From Limnohabitans sp. T6-20 (GTDB lineage: Bacteria; Pseudomonadota; Gammaproteobacteria; Burkholderiales; Burkholderiaceae_C), in assembly GCF_003063505.1 (NCBI RefSeq), contig NZ_NERW01000003.1, positions 496,001-560,000 on the forward strand: a DNA stretch of 64,000 nucleotides. The letters run 5' to 3'. This document shows, in pieces, positions 26,279 to 35,572 of the stretch (position 1 is its first letter; each line of letters starts with the position of its first letter). The position numbers were made by a program, and so were the translations under genes. The notes beneath the pieces are model-generated. The model did no database searches, was not told the origin of the DNA, and saw nothing but the letters and a program-made list of their open reading frames with translations.

Positions 26279-27193
26279 ATGTACCAAGTTCAACGCGAAT
26301 CACAAAGCTTCTGGGTGCCGCTGCGCGGCTGTCGTTACCACGTTCGCCAATGGGGCACGCCCACACCGGGTGCCACGCCGCTGGTGTTGGCACACGGTTG
26401 GATGGACGTGGCCGCGTCTTGGCAATTCATGGTGGATGCCTTCAGCGAAGCCTTTGCACAGCAGCGCCCGATCATCGCCATGGACTGGCGCGGCTACGGC
26501 CTGACCGAGTCACCGCCCACCGACAGTTATTGGTTCCCCGACTACCTGGCCGATCTGGACGCCTTGCTCGACGCCCTGTACCCCGACCAGTCCATCGACC
26601 TGGTGGGCCACAGCATGGGCGGCAATGTGGTCATGATGTATGCGGGCACACGGCCAGAGCGCATTCGCCGACTGGTCAACCTGGAGGGCTTTGGCATGCC
26701 CGCCACCCGCCCGGCACAAGCACCTGGGCGCATGGGCCAATGGCTGGACGAACTCAAAGCGCAGCGCGGCGGCAGCAACGACTTGAAACCTTATGCCGAT
26801 GCAGCGGGTGTCGCGTCACGGCTGATGAAAACCAACCAGCGCCTGGGACAAGACAAAGCCACTTGGCTGGCGCAACATTGGGCCCAACCCGGCAGCGATG
26901 GGCAGTGGCGCATCTTGGGCGATGCGGCGCACAAGGTGGTCAACCCCTACCTCTTTCATGTCGACGAAGCGCTGGAAATGTACCGCCGCATTGCAGCGCC
27001 TGTGCTGGCGGTGGAGGCCTCTGACGACTCGCTGGGCATGTGGTGGAAGGGCAAGTACACGCTGGCCGAATTTCATGAGCGCTTGCAAGCCGTTCCAGTG
27101 CTTGAAAAAGCCACCATTCAGGACGCAGGCCACATGCTGCACCACGACCAACCCCAAACGCTGGCGGCGATGATTGAAAAGTTCACCCGGTAA
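26279..27193 (+). CDS. Alpha/beta hydrolase
   Basis: The 304-residue serine hydrolase has the nucleophile elbow GHSMGG (Ser112), the oxyanion strand VLAHGWMDVAASW and the catalytic His285 in DAGHMLHHDQP. Substrates of this family are esters, thioesters or halides and cannot be read from sequence. ATG 26279 was chosen because the following residues match the family start and it does not overlap the divergent synthetase gene. ATG 26267 is possible. The ribosome-binding site is weak (GAAAG). Confidence 0.82.
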   Translation: MYQVQRESQSFWVPLRGCRYHVRQWGTPTPGATPLVLAHGWMDVAASWQFMVDAFSEAFAQQRPIIAMDWRGYGLTESPPTDSYWFPDYLADLDALLDALYPDQSIDLVGHSMGGNVVMMYAGTRPERIRRLVNLEGFGMPATRPAQAPGRMGQWLDELKAQRGGSNDLKPYADAAGVASRLMKTNQRLGQDKATWLAQHWAQPGSDGQWRILGDAAHKVVNPYLFHVDEALEMYRRIAAPVLAVEASDDSLGMWWKGKYTLAEFHERLQAVPVLEKATIQDAGHMLHHDQPQTLAAMIEKFTR

Positions 27194-27237
27194 GAAGCCC
27201 TAAAATCACACCGTTTTAATATTGATGATCGTTCGCC

Positions 27238-27768
27238 ATGCACCCCGTACACACTTTGCGCTTTTTTCTGGCTGTGGCCCTCTCGGCCTTGTTTTCATTG
27301 GCGCACGCGGACAGCACCAACCGCTTTTGCCCTGACCTTTTGGCCGTCAAAGGTGCGCCAGAGCCCACACACCGGGGTGAGTTCACGTTTTCCCCTTACA
27401 CCCACCACTGGAGCCAAAACCCGGATCACAAAAAAGTGGTTTTGGTGGCGATTGACGAGCAACTGCCGGGCGACCGTTTGTGCGGCGTCAGCTTTTTCAG
27501 CAACTCGTTTGGCCAGCCCTCAGTGTACGTGTATGCCGGGCAGCAGTTCAACAACCTGATGGGCGTGCCCCAGCTGTTCGCCAAAGTCACGGGCGGCCTG
27601 ATGTACGGCTATGTGTCCCCTTACGAGAACAAAGTGCCCCTCAATTACAAGGGCTTCAATCCCGCCATCATCCCGGCTGTCGGCTACAAGCTGACGCAGC
27701 ACGACTCGGTCCAGGTCAAGTTTTTGGGCACTGCCGCCCTCATGTTCTCTTACGGGCGTCAGTTTTAA
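27238..27768 (+). CDS. Exported PagP-like beta-barrel protein of unknown function
   Basis: The 176-residue product has a signal peptide (to about residue 24, SLAHADS). The rest is rich in alternating aromatic and polar residues (SFFSNSFGQPSVYVYAG, GLMYGYVSPY), and it ends in an aromatic residue (RQF), as outer-membrane barrels do. The NSFGQ and GLMYGY wording recalls PagP, the lipid A palmitoyltransferase. Relatives are sometimes labelled glycerol-3-phosphate transporter, which the size does not support. Function is unproven. Confidence 0.65.
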   Translation: MHPVHTLRFFLAVALSALFSLAHADSTNRFCPDLLAVKGAPEPTHRGEFTFSPYTHHWSQNPDHKKVVLVAIDEQLPGDRLCGVSFFSNSFGQPSVYVYAGQQFNNLMGVPQLFAKVTGGLMYGYVSPYENKVPLNYKGFNPAIIPAVGYKLTQHDSVQVKFLGTAALMFSYGRQF

Positions 27769-27808
27769 GCCCCAATACAGGCGTGCGAGACGCCAACTCA
27801 TGAGAAAA

Positions 27809-27831
27809 TGTCCGGTTTACCGAACCGGACA
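27809..27831 (+). other. Hairpin directly upstream of prfB
   Basis: TGTCCGGTT (27809-27817) and AACCGGACA (27823-27831) pair perfectly with a 5-nt loop, 8 nt before the prfB ATG. It could end the preceding gene (only CTTT follows) or shield the prfB start. Confidence 0.5.
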
Positions 27832-27839
27832 CTTTCCCC

Positions 27840-28944
27840 ATGGACGCAGAACACATCAACCAAATCGGCGCATCCCTCACAGACCTGACCGCTCGTACCC
27901 ACGAGTTACGGGGGTATCTTTGACTACGATGCCAAATCTGAACGGCTGAGAACCGTCAACGCATCACTCGAAGATCCTTCGGTCTGGAACGACCCGAAAA
28001 AAGCCCAAGAACTGGGCAAAGAGAAAAAAGCCCTCGACGGCGTGGTGGTGACCATCACCAACCTGACCAGTGAGTTGGCCGACAACCTTGAGCTCTTCGA
28101 AATGAGCAAGGAAGATGGCGACGATGCGGGCCTTCAAACCATCGAAGCCGAAGCCGCCAAGTTGGCCAAAATGGTGGAAGACCTTGAATTCCGCCGCATG
28201 TTCCGCCACGAGGCCGACCCGCTCAACTGCTTTGTGGATATCCAGGCAGGCGCAGGCGGGACCGAAGCCTGCGACTGGGCCAGCATGTTGCTGCGCCAAT
28301 ACATCAAGTACGCCGAACGCAAGGGCTTCAAGGCCACCGTGGAAGACGAAACCCCGGGCGACACCGCAGGCATCAAGGGCGCGACCATCAAGATCGAAGG
28401 CGAATATGCGTTTGGTTTGCTGCGCACCGAAACTGGCGTGCACCGTTTGGTCCGCAAGAGCCCCTTCGACTCGTCGGGAGGCCGCCACACGTCTTTTGCC
28501 TCCTTGTTTGTGTACCCAGAGATCGATGACTCGATCGAGATCAACATCAACCCCTCTGACGTGCGCACCGACACCTTCCGTGCCAGCGGCGCGGGCGGTC
28601 AGCACATCAACAAAACCGACTCGGCAGTGCGATTGACGCACATCCCCACGGGTATCGTGGTGCAGTGCCAAGATGGCCGCAGCCAGCACAGCAACCGCGA
28701 TGTGGCTTGGCAACGCCTGCGATCGCGCCTGTACGACTTCGAAATGCGCAAGCGCCTGGAAGAGCAGCAAAAGCTGGAAGACACCAAGACCGATGTGGGC
28801 TGGGGTCACCAGATTCGCAGTTATGTGCTGGACAACAGCCGCATCAAGGATCTGCGCACCAACGTCGAAATTTCGGCCACCCAGAAGGTGCTCGATGGCG
28901 ACCTTGATGCGTTCATCGAAGCCTCACTGAAACAAGGCCTCTGA
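27840..28944 (+). CDS. prfB: Peptide chain release factor 2, with programmed +1 frameshift
   Basis: RF2 ends translation at UGA and UAA. The zero frame runs 27 codons from ATG 27840 and stops at TGA 27921-27923. The sequence GGGGGTATCTTTGAC around it is the classical RF2 frameshift site, where the ribosome slips on CTT and resumes at GAC 27922. The joined product has 367 residues, with the codon-recognition tripeptide SPF at 207-209 and the catalytic GGQ at 252-254. The in-frame stop is therefore autoregulation and not damage: low RF2 allows the shift. pepN follows 33 nt later. Confidence 0.97.
27909..27924 (+). promoter_or_regulatory. prfB programmed frameshift site
   Basis: An internal Shine-Dalgarno-like CGGGGGT precedes CTT (27918-27920), TGA (27921-27923) and the following C. 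Spacing is as in E. coli prfB. Confidence 0.95.
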
Positions 28945-28977
28945 CCCGGTCAGACCTCAACCAAAACGGAGTTAGTG

Positions 28978-31689
28978 ATGCGTGAAGGACAACCCACCGC
29001 GATTCACCGGGAGGCTTATGCCGCCCCGGCTTTCTGGATCGACACGGTCGATCTGACGTTCGACCTCGACCCGACCAAAACCCGCGTGCTCAACAAGATG
29101 CGCCTGCGCCGCAACCCCGACGTGGCGGCGCAGCCGTTGCGCCTGGATGGCGAAGACCTGAACCTGGCGCGCGTGCTGGTCAACGGCGGTGGCACCTCGT
29201 TCAAGATGGACGGCAATCAGCTGGTGCTGGAGAACTTGCCCGAAGGCAACGACGCCTTCGATCTGGAAATTTTCACCACCTGCAACCCCGAGAAGAACAC
29301 CCAGCTGATGGGCCTGTACGTCAGCAACGACTCGTTCTTTACGCAGTGCGAGGCTGAGGGCTTCCGCCGCATCACCTATTTCCTGGACCGTCCGGACGTG
29401 ATGGCCAGCTACACCGTCACCCTGCGCGCCGACAAAACCAAATACCCGGTGCTGCTGAGCAACGGCAACCTGGTGGCGCAAGGCGCATTGGACGACGGAC
29501 GCCACTTTGCCAAATGGGTCGATCCGCACAAAAAGCCCTGCTACCTGTTCGCCCTGGTCGCGGGCCAATTGGTGGCGCGTGAGCAGCGCATCGTCAGCCG
29601 CAGCGGCAAAGAGTATTTGTTGCAGGTGTTCGTGCGCCCCGGCGACCTCGACAAAACCGAGCACGCCATGAACTCGCTGATGGCCAGCGTGGCCTGGGAC
29701 GAAGCGCGTTTTGGCCTGCCGCTGGATCTGGAACGCTTCATGATCGTCGCCACCAGCGACTTCAACATGGGCGCGATGGAAAACAAGGGCCTGAACATCT
29801 TCAACACCAAATACGTGTTGGCGAACCCGGCCACCGCCACCGACATGGATTTCGGCAACATCGAATCGGTCGTCGGCCACGAATACTTCCACAACTGGAC
29901 CGGCAACCGCATCACCTGCCGCGACTGGTTCCAGCTCTCGCTCAAAGAAGGCCTCACCGTCTTCCGCGACCAGGAGTTCAGCCAGGACATGGCTGGCGAG
30001 GCCAGCGCCCGCGCGGTCAAACGGATTGAAGACGTGCGCGTGCTGCGCACCGTGCAGTTTGCCGAAGACGCCGGCCCCATGGCCCACCCGGTGCGCCCGG
30101 ACAGCTATGTGGAAATCAACAACTTCTACACCGTCACCATCTACGAAAAAGGCTCCGAAGTCGTTCGCATGATGCAGACGCTGGTGGCCACGCCCACTGA
30201 CCTGCAAGGCCGCGACGGTTTTGCCAAAGGCATGAAGCTCTACTTTGAGCGCCATGACGGCCAGGCCGTGACCTGCGACGACTTTGCCCAGGCCATTGCC
30301 GATGCCAACCCCGGCTCGGCGCTGGCGCACAACCTGAGCACCTTCAAGCATTGGTACAGCCAGGCGGGCACACCGCGCCTGCAGGCTAGCGGCAATTACA
30401 ACGCCGCCGAACGCACCTACACCCTCACACTCAGTCAAAGCTGCCCCGCCACGCCCGACCAGTCGAACAAAGCCCCCTTCGTGATCCCTGTCACGCTGGG
30501 TCTGCTCAGCCGCGACGGTCAGGCACTGCCCCTGCAACTGGCCGGTGCCACCGACACAGTCACGCAGCAAACGCTGGTGCTGACCGAAGCCAGCGCCAGC
30601 TACACCTTTGTCAACATCGACAGCGCACCTGTGCCCTCGCTCCTGCGCGGTTTCAGTGCCCCGGTGGTGCTCGAAGACGGCCTGAACGCTGACGACCTGC
30701 TGATCTTGCTGGCCCACGACAGTGACCCCTTCAACCAATGGGAAGCAGGTCAGCGCCTGATGCTGCAAAGCGCCATCGACGCGATCCACCACAACAAGGA
30801 CCTGACGGGCCAACCCGTGCTGTCCGACGCTCTGGTGGCGGCCCTGCGCAACGTGCTGCGACACCCCACGCTGGACGCCGCCTTCAAAGACCTGGCGCTC
30901 ACGCTGCCGTCTGAAAACTATATCGCCGACCAGCTGGATGTGGTGGACCCGCAGCGCGTGCACGCCCTGCGCGAAACCATGCGCCTGCAATTGGCCACGG
31001 CCTTGCAAGCCGACTGGCAATGGGCCTGGGAGGCGCACAAGCACAACGGGGCCTACACGCCCGATGCCAAGTCGAGTGGTCGCCGCGCCCTGGCAGGCCT
31101 GGCCATGACCATGCTGTGCATCGCCGCCGTGCAAAGCGGCGACGCCGTCACGCCCGGCCGTGTGTACCAGCAGTTCAAGGACGCCAGCAACATGACCGAC
31201 CGCTTCAACGCCTTGTCGGCGTTGGTGGTCAGCGGCCATGCTCTGGCGCAAGACGCATTGGCCCTGTTCCACAAGCTTTTCAGCCACGAAGCGCTGGTCA
31301 TCGACAAATGGTTTGCCCTGCAAGCCGGTGCGCCTGACCGCGCGGGCGACATCCTGCCGCGTGTGCGCCAGCTGATGCAGCACCCCGACTTCAGCCTGCG
31401 CAACCCCAACCGGGCACGCAGCCTGATCTTCAGCTATTGCAGCGCCAACCCGGCAGGCTTTCACCGCGCCGACGCGGCAGGCTATGTGTACTGGAGCGAG
31501 CAGGTGCTGGCGCTCGACGCCATCAACCCGCAAGTGGCCGCCCGCCTGGCCCGCGCCATGGACCGCTGGAGCCGCCTGGCAGAGCCCTACCGCAGCGCGG
31601 CCCGCGTGGCCATCGAGCGCGTGGCAGCCAAAGCCGACCTCAGCAATGACGTGCGCGAAGTGATCAGCCGCGCTTTGAACAGTCATTGA
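28978..31689 (+). CDS. pepN: Aminopeptidase N (M1 family)
   Basis: PepN is the main broad-specificity cytoplasmic aminopeptidase. The 903-residue protein has the exopeptidase motif GAMEN (265-269) and the zinc site [11 protein letters not shown] (His301, Glu302, His305). [22 protein letters not shown] follows, and a long alpha-solenoid C-terminal domain extends to the end. Length matches the proteobacterial PepN. GGAG lies 6 nt before ATG 28978; a GTG immediately before it is too close to the site. It is followed by fbp after 25 nt. Confidence 0.95.
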   Translation: MREGQPTAIHREAYAAPAFWIDTVDLTFDLDPTKTRVLNKMRLRRNPDVAAQPLRLDGEDLNLARVLVNGGGTSFKMDGNQLVLENLPEGNDAFDLEIFTTCNPEKNTQLMGLYVSNDSFFTQCEAEGFRRITYFLDRPDVMASYTVTLRADKTKYPVLLSNGNLVAQGALDDGRHFAKWVDPHKKPCYLFALVAGQLVAREQRIVSRSGKEYLLQVFVRPGDLDKTEHAMNSLMASVAWDEARFGLPLDLERFMIVATSDFNMGAMENKGLNIFNTKYVLANPATATDMDFGNIESVVGHEYFHNWTGNRITCRDWFQLSLKEGLTVFRDQEFSQDMAGEASARAVKRIEDVRVLRTVQFAEDAGPMAHPVRPDSYVEINNFYTVTIYEKGSEVVRMMQTLVATPTDLQGRDGFAKGMKLYFERHDGQAVTCDDFAQAIADANPGSALAHNLSTFKHWYSQAGTPRLQASGNYNAAERTYTLTLSQSCPATPDQSNKAPFVIPVTLGLLSRDGQALPLQLAGATDTVTQQTLVLTEASASYTFVNIDSAPVPSLLRGFSAPVVLEDGLNADDLLILLAHDSDPFNQWEAGQRLMLQSAIDAIHHNKDLTGQPVLSDALVAALRNVLRHPTLDAAFKDLALTLPSENYIADQLDVVDPQRVHALRETMRLQLATALQADWQWAWEAHKHNGAYTPDAKSSGRRALAGLAMTMLCIAAVQSGDAVTPGRVYQQFKDASNMTDRFNALSALVVSGHALAQDALALFHKLFSHEALVIDKWFALQAGAPDRAGDILPRVRQLMQHPDFSLRNPNRARSLIFSYCSANPAGFHRADAAGYVYWSEQVLALDAINPQVAARLARAMDRWSRLAEPYRSAARVAIERVAAKADLSNDVREVISRALNSH

Positions 31690-31714
31690 CAGCACCAGAA
31701 CCCAAGGAACGAAC

Positions 31715-32722
31715 ATGAGCAGCAAAATTTCCCTGTCACGCTACCTGGTAGAGCAACAACGCGACAAAGGCCACATTCCGGCTGACTTGCGCTTGTTGCT
31801 CGAAGTGGTGGCCCGCGCCTGCAAGAGCATCAGCCACGCCGTGAACAAAGGCGCTTTGGGCGGTGTGCTGGGCAGCGCCGAAAGCGAGAACGTGCAGGGC
31901 GAAGTCCAGAAAAAGCTCGACATCATCGCCAACGAGGTACTGCTCGAAGCCAACGAATGGGGCGGACATCTGGCGGCCATGGCCTCTGAAGAGATGGACA
32001 GCATCTACCTGGTGCCCAACCGCTACCCGCAAGGCGAATACCTGCTGTTGTTTGATCCTTTGGATGGCTCGTCCAACATCGACGTCAACGTCAGCATTGG
32101 CACCATCTTCAGCGTGCTCAAAAAGCCCGAAGACAGCCAAGGCGTGACCGAGCAGGACTTCCTGCAACCCGGCAAGAACCAGGTGGCCGCGGGTTACTGT
32201 GTGTATGGACCGCAAACCACCCTGGTGCTTACCGTGGGCGATGGCGTGGCCATGTTCACCCTGGACCGCGAGCAAGGCTCTTTTGTCCTCACGCAAGAAA
32301 ACGTGCAGGTGCCCGCCGACACCAAAGAGTTCGCCATCAACATGAGCAACATGCGCCACTGGGACGAACCCGTGCGCCGCTACATCGATGAATGCCTGCA
32401 GGGCAAGGAAGGCCCGCGCGGCAAGGACTTCAACATGCGCTGGATCGCCAGCATGGTGGCCGATGTGCACCGCATCCTGACCCGTGGCGGTGTGTTCATG
32501 TACCCCTGGGACAAGCGCGAGCCGCACAAAGCCGGCAAGCTGCGCCTGCTGTACGAAGCCAACCCCATGAGCTGGCTGATTGAGCAAGCTGGTGGCGCAT
32601 CGACCAACGGCAAGCAGCGCATTCTGGACCTGCAACCGGGCCAACTGCACGAGCGCGTGAGTGTGGTGCTGGGCTCCAAAAACGAAGTTGAGCGCCTGAC
32701 CGAATACCACGTGAAGGCCTGA
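31715..32722 (+). CDS. fbp: Fructose-1,6-bisphosphatase class 1
   Basis: Fbp dephosphorylates fructose-1,6-bisphosphate in gluconeogenesis. The 335-residue protein carries the metal and phosphate motif [10 protein letters not shown] (from residue 114) and [11 protein letters not shown] with the downstream [14 protein letters not shown] active-site region. AAGGAA lies before the ATG. It is probably cotranscribed with pepN and ends in an exceptionally long terminator stem. Confidence 0.96.
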   Translation: MSSKISLSRYLVEQQRDKGHIPADLRLLLEVVARACKSISHAVNKGALGGVLGSAESENVQGEVQKKLDIIANEVLLEANEWGGHLAAMASEEMDSIYLVPNRYPQGEYLLLFDPLDGSSNIDVNVSIGTIFSVLKKPEDSQGVTEQDFLQPGKNQVAAGYCVYGPQTTLVLTVGDGVAMFTLDREQGSFVLTQENVQVPADTKEFAINMSNMRHWDEPVRRYIDECLQGKEGPRGKDFNMRWIASMVADVHRILTRGGVFMYPWDKREPHKAGKLRLLYEANPMSWLIEQAGGASTNGKQRILDLQPGQLHERVSVVLGSKNEVERLTEYHVKA

Positions 32723-32760
32723 GCTTCAGGCCCTGCAGCTTTGCTGCTGAAACGCCCCAA

Positions 32761-32800
32761 TCAAAAGGCCCCTGACACGCGAGTGTCAGGGGCCTTTTGA
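32761..32800. terminator. Very strong bidirectional terminator after fbp
   Basis: An 18-bp perfect stem: arms 32761-32778 and 32783-32800, beginning TCAAAAGGCCCC and closing with a GCGA tetraloop. AAAA/TTTT flanks make it work on both strands, for fbp and for the convergent NYN gene. Confidence 0.92.
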
Positions 32801-32836
32801 CATTCATGACCGCAAGCTTTTGACCTGCGTCTGGAT

Positions 32837-33739
32837 TTATTCGTCGCCGTCTGGCGGGAAGCCATCGCCAGCAGGCACAGGCGCTGCAGCCACGGCAGGC
32901 TCAGACACCACGGCACGCAGGGTTTCGCGCAACATTTTCTTCTCGGGCAAGCTCAAGGCACGGGCCAGGCGTTGACGCATGCGCAACAAGAGTTGGCGGT
33001 CGACTTCCTGAGGAATGCCACGGCTAATCTGCAGGGCATCACGCAGGTCTTCGCGCAGGTCTTCGGGCTCATCCGCCCACCAAGCTGTGATGATCTCGTG
33101 CATCGACTTGCGCAGCTCTTCCACGTCTTCGACAGCCAGCCCCATGCCCGTCGGAATTTTGCCTTGCAGCATGTCCGCCAGCGCTTGCGAATTGACCACC
33201 ACACGGCGATCCGCCTGCGCCAGCAAACGGGCCCAACCCGGATCGGTTCGGACCATTTGGGGCATGTTGCGCGCGGACTCATCGGCCAACAGGTGGACGC
33301 TCAGGCCACTCAGCTGGGCTTCGTCGATGGTGGCAAGGAAGCGCTCGTCATCGCTGGCCACCAACACATGGTCACAGGCGTGGTGTTCGGCCAATTGTTT
33401 GAGGTCATGACCCAAGGAACGCAGCAAGGATGCACCGCCATCGGCATCGTGCGTTTGGACCAGACGCACAATTTGGTCATCAATGATCAAGCCGTCCGAG
33501 CGGTCGCTGTACCAGTAAATCCGGCGCAAGTCGACATCCAGCCCGGAATGCGACAGCGCTTGTGACAGCAGGCTCAGCAAGCCTTGACGGTTCACCGACT
33601 CGCCCGTGGCCCCCACGGCACCTTGTTGGGCCATCCAGATCAAAAAACGGCCATCGATCAAAGCCATGCAAGTGCCTGAACGGTGTTCGCCAAATCGACG
33701 GTCAGAGGGAGTGCCTTGAGAAAAATAATCACGCTTCAT
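32837..33739 (-). CDS. NYN-domain (PIN-like) protein, putative RNase
   Basis: The 300-residue protein has the order of a NYN nuclease-like domain: ALIDGRFLIWMA near residue 26 (first acidic residue), RRIYWYSDR, a conserved Asp in SDDERFLATIDEA and the following LSGLSVHLLADE strand. A helical C-terminal region (about 205-285) may be an oligomerisation or RNA-binding part. NYN proteins cleave RNA in several systems, but this bacterial group has no assigned role I can name. It stands alone, divergent from the Nudix gene nudL, and shares the fbp terminator. Confidence 0.75.
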   Translation of the reverse strand: MKRDYFSQGTPSDRRFGEHRSGTCMALIDGRFLIWMAQQGAVGATGESVNRQGLLSLLSQALSHSGLDVDLRRIYWYSDRSDGLIIDDQIVRLVQTHDADGGASLLRSLGHDLKQLAEHHACDHVLVASDDERFLATIDEAQLSGLSVHLLADESARNMPQMVRTDPGWARLLAQADRRVVVNSQALADMLQGKIPTGMGLAVEDVEELRKSMHEIITAWWADEPEDLREDLRDALQISRGIPQEVDRQLLLRMRQRLARALSLPEKKMLRETLRAVVSEPAVAAAPVPAGDGFPPDGDE

Positions 33740-33823
33740 GGTGTCAACCTAAATCAATAAGAAAATAGCGCTGCTAAAAAATGCAACGTTGGCCATTCTA
33801 AAGCGGCAGGCGTGTCTGTCGGT

Positions 33824-33829
33824 TATAAA
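33824..33829 (+). promoter_or_regulatory. Possible -10 element for the nudL-like gene
   Basis: TATAAA sits 9-14 nt before the GTG start. A transcript starting about 7 nt downstream would begin almost at the start codon, so the message could be leaderless. No good -35 is seen. Confidence 0.3.
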
Positions 33830-33837
33830 TACCGCCT

Positions 33838-34563
33838 GTGTCCAGCCCTTTGTCCTTCGATCCCCGCAATGTTCCGATTTGGCGCATCGATCACGATATG
33901 CCAGCGGTGCCGAGTGCGCATTTGCGACCTGACGCACTGAAAACCCGCTTCGCGCAGCCCCCTGTCTGGCAACCCGAGGTCGAACGGGAAACCTCTTTTT
34001 CTACCCGAGCACCCGCCCATGCGGCGGTTTTGGTGCCCATCGTGATGCGCGGGCCTGACTTCTCGGAGTCGACCATTTTGCTCACCCAGCGGGCCAACCA
34101 CATGTCCACGCACTCGGGGCAAATCGCTTTTCCCGGCGGCAAGGTGGACCCAGAAGACGCCAACAGACATGCCACCGCACTGCGTGAAACCTATGAAGAA
34201 GTGGGCTTGCACCCCAGGCACGTGGAAATCATTGGCGAATTGCCCGTTTATGTGACAGGCACGGCCTTTTGGGTCACCCCCGTCATTGCCCTGGTTTCAC
34301 CTGACTTCGAGCTGGCACCGAACGCCGATGAAGTGCAAGACGTTTTCGAGGTGCCTCTGGCTTATTTGATGAACCCGGCACACCACCGACGCCACCAATT
34401 CGAATGGCAAGGTGCCCAACGGCAATGGTTTTCAATGCCCTACCAGGAGTCCCGACCTGCCGCCAATGGCCAAACCGATCTGGTCGAGCGCTTCATTTGG
34501 GGTGCCACAGCCGCTATGCTTCGTAACTTTTATCGGTTTCTAGTGGTTCATCCCGCGGAATGA
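33838..34563 (+). CDS. CoA pyrophosphatase, NudL type
   Basis: The 241-residue Nudix enzyme has the CoA-specific signature LLTQRANHMSTHSGQIAFPGG running into the Nudix box (GGKVDPEDANRHATALRETYEEVGL in pieces), which together define the NudL/NUDT7 group. It would cleave CoA to phosphopantetheine and 3',5'-ADP. The start is taken as GTG 33838, because the next 20 residues fit family N-termini. ATG 33898 is an alternative and no Shine-Dalgarno precedes either. The CobD-like gene follows after 7 nt. Confidence 0.85.
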   Translation: MSSPLSFDPRNVPIWRIDHDMPAVPSAHLRPDALKTRFAQPPVWQPEVERETSFSTRAPAHAAVLVPIVMRGPDFSESTILLTQRANHMSTHSGQIAFPGGKVDPEDANRHATALRETYEEVGLHPRHVEIIGELPVYVTGTAFWVTPVIALVSPDFELAPNADEVQDVFEVPLAYLMNPAHHRRHQFEWQGAQRQWFSMPYQESRPAANGQTDLVERFIWGATAAMLRNFYRFLVVHPAE

Positions 34564-34570
34564 GGACCCC

Positions 34571-35536
34571 ATGAGTTTTTTTGCAATCCTGCTGGCCTTG
34601 GTTCTGGAGCAAGCCCGCCCGCTCAATGCGGTCAATTGGATCTACACCACCGTGGCGCATTGGGTCGCCTGGGTGGCCCGCACTTTTGATGCGGGCGTGC
34701 GACACCAGGCCTGGATCACCTGGGGCATCACAGTGATCGGCCCTGCGCTGTTGACCATGGCGGTGCACTGGTTGCTTGAGTTTGGTTTGGGCTGGCTGTT
34801 TGCCGTCGTCTGGAATGTGGCGCTGCTCTACGTCACTTTGGGGTTTCGGCAATTCAGCCACCACTTCACCGCCATCCGCGAAGCCCTGGAAGACGGCGAT
34901 GAAACCAAGGCCAGAGAACTGCTGGCCGAGTGGCAACAAGTCCAAGTGGGTCACATCCCGCGCAGCGAAATCGTTCGGCATGTGATCGAGTACTCCATGA
35001 TCGCCGCCCACAGGCATGTGTTTGGCGTGTTCTTTTGGTATGCGATCTTGTCCATCATTGGCTTGGGGCCTGTCGGCGCGGTGGTTTACCGCCTGACCGA
35101 ATTGGCCCAGCGCCGTTGGCAAGAACCCACCGAAGATGGCTCCGTGGTGAGTGAGGCGCTGCAATCGGTGGCATCCCGGGCATGGCAAGCCATGGACTGG
35201 TTGCCCTCGCGCATGACCGCTCTTGGGTTTGCCATTGTGGGCAGCTTTGAAGATGCCATGGACGGCTGGCGCAACCATGCGCAAAATTTTCCGAACGACA
35301 ACGATGGCGTGATTCTGGCTGCGACAGCAGGCGCCATCAACATCCGCTTGGGAGGCGCCCCGTTGCAGGCCCCCAACGATGACCTTGAAACCAACGACAC
35401 CGCAGGCGCCAGCAGCACACCAGGGCGCACGCCCGAAGTGGCGCACTTTGCTCAAGTGGTGGGTTTGGTCTGGCGCACGGTGATCATGTGGTTGGTGCTG
35501 GTGGCTTTGCTCACCATGGCCAACTTGGTGGGCTGA
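34571..35536 (+). CDS. CobD/CbiB-like membrane protein
   Basis: The 321-residue protein has four or five hydrophobic segments (about 1-17, 50-66, 70-95, 153-180 and 297-320). It carries the CobD/CbiB-like pattern HIPRSEIVRHVIEYSMIAAHRHVFGVFFWY. Distant CbiB relatives include AmpE, a sensor linked to beta-lactamase control. No cobalamin genes are present here, so a cobinamide role is not supported. A conserved membrane protein of unknown role is the safest reading. It is probably cotranscribed with nudL. Confidence 0.75.
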   Translation: MSFFAILLALVLEQARPLNAVNWIYTTVAHWVAWVARTFDAGVRHQAWITWGITVIGPALLTMAVHWLLEFGLGWLFAVVWNVALLYVTLGFRQFSHHFTAIREALEDGDETKARELLAEWQQVQVGHIPRSEIVRHVIEYSMIAAHRHVFGVFFWYAILSIIGLGPVGAVVYRLTELAQRRWQEPTEDGSVVSEALQSVASRAWQAMDWLPSRMTALGFAIVGSFEDAMDGWRNHAQNFPNDNDGVILAATAGAINIRLGGAPLQAPNDDLETNDTAGASSTPGRTPEVAHFAQVVGLVWRTVIMWLVLVALLTMANLVG

Positions 35537-35542
35537 AAACCC

Positions 35543-35569
35543 GCAGGGGGCGCTTGAGCAGCGCCCTGC
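35543..35569. terminator. Imperfect hairpin between convergent CobD-like gene and rsgA
   Basis: GCAGGG (35543-35548) and the GCGCT after it pair with AGCGCCCTGC (35560-35569), leaving a small bulge. There is no T-tract. Confidence 0.35.
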
Positions 35570-35572
35570 CGC

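Noticed and set aside
27921..27923. In-frame TGA in prfB read as a pseudogene
   Set aside because: It is the conserved programmed frameshift of RF2, and the downstream frame is complete.
28972..31725. A 917-codon open frame opposite pepN
   Set aside because: PepN motifs on the plus strand are complete. The opposite frame is an artefact of codon bias.
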